A DNA stretch of 64,000 nt, from positions 19,223,274 through 19,287,273 of the forward strand of contig CM052361.1 of the NCBI GenBank assembly GCA_028551475.1, written 5' to 3'. The translations under genes and the position numbers were made by a program. Source of the stretch: Casuarina equisetifolia. Its lineage: Eukaryota; Streptophyta; Magnoliopsida; Fagales; Casuarinaceae. Position 1 is the stretch's first letter. Each line of letters begins with the position of its first letter. Below the pieces are notes generated by a model. The model did not search any database. It was not told where the DNA came from and saw only the letters and a program-made list of their open reading frames with translations. Shown here piece by piece: positions 60,695-64,000 of the stretch.

Positions 60695-61562
60695 CATTCC
60701 TACACTCAGCAAATTAAAGGCTAAGGTGAGCACCCACAATACTTCTCTGATTTCTCTCACACCTAATGAAGTTCCCACTAAAATTATCTCCTTCCCGACT
60801 ATATCTATGTAACTATTGTCACCCAAGCCAACGCTTGAATTAAAAGTTCTATCAAGATAGTCGAATATGCTATCAATGGGGTCACATGGTTTGTAAACCC
60901 ATTATCTAAGAATCACATGTTGGGATCAGCACACGACACAAACATTCTAGCAAAGAATAATGTAGCTTCTTCACAACTTTCTTCCTTTTAAACATAGTTT
61001 GCTTATTATCCACTTTTAGCTTTACAATTTCTCTCTATATGTTTAGATCTTTGATAGAACCTACATTGCACTCTTCCTTTATGCTAGCAATACTTTTCCA
61101 AATGATTTGTTTTCTTTCACGCCTTACATGGTGGAAATTTTCCCTTTCCTTTAGTTGGCATTTCTATAAATTGGGTATTCACCTAAGGGGTTTTTGGTTC
61201 TTGTAACAGTTTTTCCTTAAATGTTGTCTCTATAGGAGCCTTTTATGTACATCTATCAACTCTTTTTTCATAAGCTTCTAGAGACTCTAATAGTTAAGAT
61301 AAAGCCATGTTTACAAAATTATTAGTTTCCTCAATAGTTGTCATGGTTAACTCAAACTTCTCTTTAAGATTGATGAGAAGTTCTTCAATAACCCTTGAGT
61401 TTGGCCATTCCTTTCCCAATGCTCTAATCTAACAAATTACATCATTTACATAGGTATAGTAGTTTGTAATCAACTCTCTCTTGCATTTGCATTAATTCAA
61501 AATCACGTTTAAGGGGCTAAAAACAAACTGCATGCCCTTAGAAGTTCCTAGGAACTCATTCT

Positions 61563-61900
61563 TTAGGAGTATTCATATCTTTTAGGGAGTGGCTGCATAA
61601 GAAATTCAGTTGATATGGACTCAAAGATGGAAAGTTGCACTACCATGAAGGTCCTAAGCTCTTTATCTTGATTTTTCTTGTGCCTCTCACGTTCTGTTGG
61701 AGTGAGAGCACCATCATTTGCCACTTTTAGGATTCCATTCTCTACTATATCCCACATCTCTAAACCTTCAAATATGTTGTCATGTGATTGATCCAAGTAG
61801 AATACTTTAGGCCATTGAACATCGACGACAGAATCTATGAGTTAGGTATCATCAGTCGAGGCTATGAGGCTTTTGTGGATGAAGAAGTTGTTGGAGTTGC
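61563..61900 (-). pseudogene. Copia gag fragment (UBN2-type)
   Basis: Minus-strand frame with the gag N-terminal pattern FEGLEMWDIVENGI, then LTPTERERHKKNQDKEL and STEFLMQPLPKRYEY. It is 3' of the PBS and ends in a stop at 61563. There is no complete gag. Confidence 0.75.
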
Positions 61901-61951
61901 CAGGAGAAAAAAAATCAGATGGATACGAAAACCTGGATACTCTGATACCAT

Positions 61952-62371
61952 TGATAAACTTTAGAATGAGAATGTATTTGATTTGGCTATCGGTAAAGAT
62001 CAACAACCGATGAACAAATTGAACCAAGAATGGCTCTAGGATTTATAAAAGCACACAACGGAAGGCTTACAACGAATAAATCCTATAGGACTTTAGATAG
62101 TGTTCAAAACATTACAAAAGACAACTACAAGCAACCTATTTAAATAAAAGTTAGTCAGATTCTGAAATAAGAAGCTACTTTTTCAGATTCATCAAAAGGG
62201 AAGATCTTCATTTGCTTTTCCACTGCACAATCTCTTACAACATGTTATGTCTCCCTTTTTGTTTTTCTTTCTTTTCCTTTTTTTCTTTTTTTTTTTTTCT
62301 TCATAGGTTGCACGCTAGCTTCAAGCTATATCTTTGCATGTCTTAATAAACCAGCACCCTTGTTCTACACA
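61952..62371 (-). repeat. 5' LTR of the minus-strand Copia element
   Basis: About 420 bp; see the element entry. It has a longer pyrimidine tract (62255-62302) than its partner. Confidence 0.88.
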
Positions 62372-62753
62372 CTCTTCTCATAGACACATCTCTTATGAAC
62401 AACAACGACGTCACTCAATCTTAATAGCTTCCTCACCAAGAATGTCTCACACAAACCTCTTCCAAGACATTTGATAACTCTATTTTTATAGAGTTATTTT
62501 ACCTAATTTAAATAATAAATTATCTAATGCTTGTAAGAAAATATTTGAATTCCTCTTTATTTACTTAAATTTGTCTTGTTTATGTAGCATAAGGAGGCAT
62601 GAAGAAAAAGGACAAGCATGGAGAACCTGGTACTTATTATATGGCAGAAGATGGTCAAATTATCAAGGTGAAGGAAATCAAGATGGGCTTAGGCTTGGGC
62701 TTTGGATGATTGTTATTAGATTTTTATTGTTATTGGTTTTTTTAAATAATTAG

Positions 62754-62849
62754 AAAACCTAGTCCTATTAGGAGTCTAAAGCCTAATTAATATAGAATTC
62801 TAAAACCCAATTGTATTGGGAATCCAAAACCCAATTCTATTAGGATAAG
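62754..62849 (+). repeat. Four 24-bp tandem repeats upstream of the LTR TATA box
   Basis: Units begin at 62754, 62778, 62802 and 62826, each with AAA[A/G]CC, then TA/AA and ATTAGGA-like ends. Units 3 and 4 (AAAACCCAATTGTATTGGGA, AAAACCCAATTCTATTAGGA) are the most alike. The array ends 22 bases before the TATA motif, so it occupies the U3 enhancer position of the LTR. Confidence 0.88.
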
Positions 62850-62965
62850 GAGAAAGTTCTAGATCCCAGACCCTATATAAAGGAGGACCACTGCATAAGG
62901 AAGGAGAAAAAGAGAAGAGAGAAAGAAAAGAAGATGCTGTTGAAACCAAGGAGGAAATTAAGCAT

Positions 62966-63029
62966 AACTCAAGAGAGAGGCCAAGAATTCAAGATTCAAC
63001 TCAAGAGAGAGGCCAAGAATTCAAGATTT
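62966..63029 (+). repeat. 32-bp tandem duplication after the LTR TATA box
   Basis: Unit starts AACTCAAGAGAGAGGCCAAG at 62966 and 62998; the two 32-bp copies differ at one base (final C/T). It lies downstream of the TATA box, so probably within the transcribed R or U5 part of the LTR. Confidence 0.93.
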
Positions 63030-63880
63030 CTTGAAGAGAAGACAAAAAGGGTGACAGACTTCTTATCCTTGGATTCAAAATGCCTTCTTTGTTTTTTATT
63101 ATTATTCTTCCTCATTATTTCATTATGTTCTAAACTTCTTTTGTTAGAGCGAAGATGTAGCCTAACTATGATGATGTGAATCCTATAAGTTTTTATGTTT
63201 TGCAAGATAGTTTATTTATGTGAGTTATATATTATTATGCTTAATGCTTTTAAGTGATTGGCCATCACTTGAATGATTTGATGTGCATGTTAGAGACTGA
63301 AAGGTAATAATATGCAATTGCTTCTTATAATATATAACCATGAATTAAATGTGGATAGACATATACCATGTTATTTGTGTGGCTTTTGGTGATAAGATGA
63401 TCGAAAGATTTATTGTAAACCAAGAATATTCACAGATCCTAATGCATTTGGTTTGTTTCAATTCACATATAGAGATATAGTGAATTAATGAACTAAATAG
63501 GTTTACTATACCTAGACATAGAATAGTAAATAAATTAGAAAATTCCGCCATCACATAGATAATATCATTCTTGCAGGCATAAACTATGGAAATTCATATC
63601 TAGTAGTTATGGTGAAATCGGAAGCTCTAACATGTGTCTCATCTTGATTTTTCTTACTTGGATCCAATTTTAATTAGTATTGAGTTTTCGTTTTTAGAAA
63701 TTTTAAATTTTAATTCATCTTCAACAATATTTTGATTTGCTAGATAAATTTTAAAATTAATTCATCATTAGTACTTAATTAGTTCAATATTCACCAATCT
63801 TCGTGGGATGATACTTTTCTCATCATTATATTACTTGTTCGACATGTTCACTTGCATCTAAATTTCATCGAACAAGTTTT

Positions 63881-63898
63881 TGGCGTTGTTGCTGGGGA
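63881..63898 (+). other. Gypsy (Athila/Tat) primer-binding site
   Basis: TGGCGTTGTTGCTGGGGA differs from the usual TGGCGCCGTTGCCGGGGA at three positions, all C to T. That is the pattern expected from decay of methylated cytosines. Confidence 0.72.
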
Positions 63899-64000
63899 TT
63901 GGTTGTTTTACTGCTAATTAATATTAATACTAAATAATTTCTAAGTTTAATCTAACTTTTATTTTCTTTTTTTTAAAAAATATTTTTTTAATTCTAAAAA

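Larger units (their letters stand above)
60278..62371 (-). mobile_element. Internally deleted Copia retrotransposon (minus strand)
   Basis: Direct LTRs lie at 60278-60694 and 61952-62371; both begin TGATAAACTTTAGAATGAGA on the plus strand. On the minus strand the right LTR is the 5' one. It is followed by a primer-binding site TGGTATCAGAGTATCC (complement at 61936-61951), gag (61563-61900: FEGLEMWDIVENGI, LTPTERERHKKNQDKELRTF) and protease (about 60900-60700: FTNHVT, GDNSYIDIVGKEI, VLTLAFNLLSVG). Sequence then passes directly into the 3' LTR. Integrase, RT, RNase H and the polypurine tract are all missing. No convincing target duplication. Confidence 0.88.
62472..63874 (+). mobile_element. 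Athila/Tat-like Gypsy LTR, element continues past the window
   Basis: The right edge is set by the sequence TGGCGTTGTTGCTGGGGA at 63881-63898. It matches the Athila/Tat-type primer-binding region TGGCGCCGTTGCCGGGGA at 15 of 18 bases. The LTR end AACA is at 63871-63874. The left edge is taken as TGATAACTC at 62472, followed by a perfect 9-bp-arm hairpin. A TATA box (CCCTATATAAAGG) lies at about 62871-62883. The LTR is about 1.4 kb. The interior starts at 63875 and leaves the window at 64000. Confidence 0.7.

Noticed and set aside
1-64000. tRNA or rRNA genes
   Set aside because: I looked for B-box-like GGTTCRANYCC motifs with a matching A box and for rRNA landmarks and found none; PBS sequences only mimic tRNA 3' ends.

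Overview
The window is nuclear DNA of a flowering plant, most likely a dicot. The evidence is split genes with GT/AG introns, plant-specific families (EDR2-like, C-terminally anchored tyrosylprotein sulfotransferase, GATA, a miR160-targeted ARF), AT-rich spacers and many Copia/Gypsy LTR retrotransposons. The sequence alone does not identify the species.

Layout. 1-5.05 kb: the 3' part of an EDR2-like lipid-binding protein gene (+). 5.05-8.6 kb: a spacer with a short degenerate telomere-like tract. 8.6-17.2 kb: a complete 12-exon TPST-type tyrosylprotein sulfotransferase gene (+); intron 7 holds a 363-bp miniature LTR element (TRIM), and the coding sequence is one base short at the exon 5/6 junction. 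20.3-22.6 kb: a two-exon GATA factor (+). 24.2-43 kb: a retrotransposon block. It holds a Copia element (+) that lost gag and reverse transcriptase and carries a tandem triplication of about 770 bp; a second degenerate Copia element (+) with both LTRs, disrupted by an 846-bp solo LTR with a perfect 5-bp target duplication; a minus-strand LTR sharing a nearly invariant 56-bp block with the first element; and a Copia pol fragment. 43-49.5 kb: a spacer with simple repeats. 50.4-53.7 kb: a complete four-exon class-C auxin response factor (ARF10/16 type) with a near-perfect miR160 site. 53.7-60.1 kb: a spacer with small tandem duplications. 60.1-64 kb: a second retrotransposon cluster, with an LTR/PBS remnant (+), an internally deleted Copia element (-), and an Athila/Tat-like Gypsy LTR with PBS (+) whose upstream region has four 24-bp tandem repeats just before a TATA box.

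The four host genes are all on the plus strand and do not form a functional unit. TPST (sulfated peptide hormones) and the ARF (auxin) both act in growth signalling, but nothing here links them. I found no convincingly new biological system. The strongest unusual items are the RT-less Copia triplication, the solo LTR, the TRIM, the TPST one-base frame break, the conserved 56-bp LTR block and the repeat-bearing Gypsy LTR promoter. Exon boundaries were read by hand from splice sites and frame; family assignments come from recognition, not database searches.
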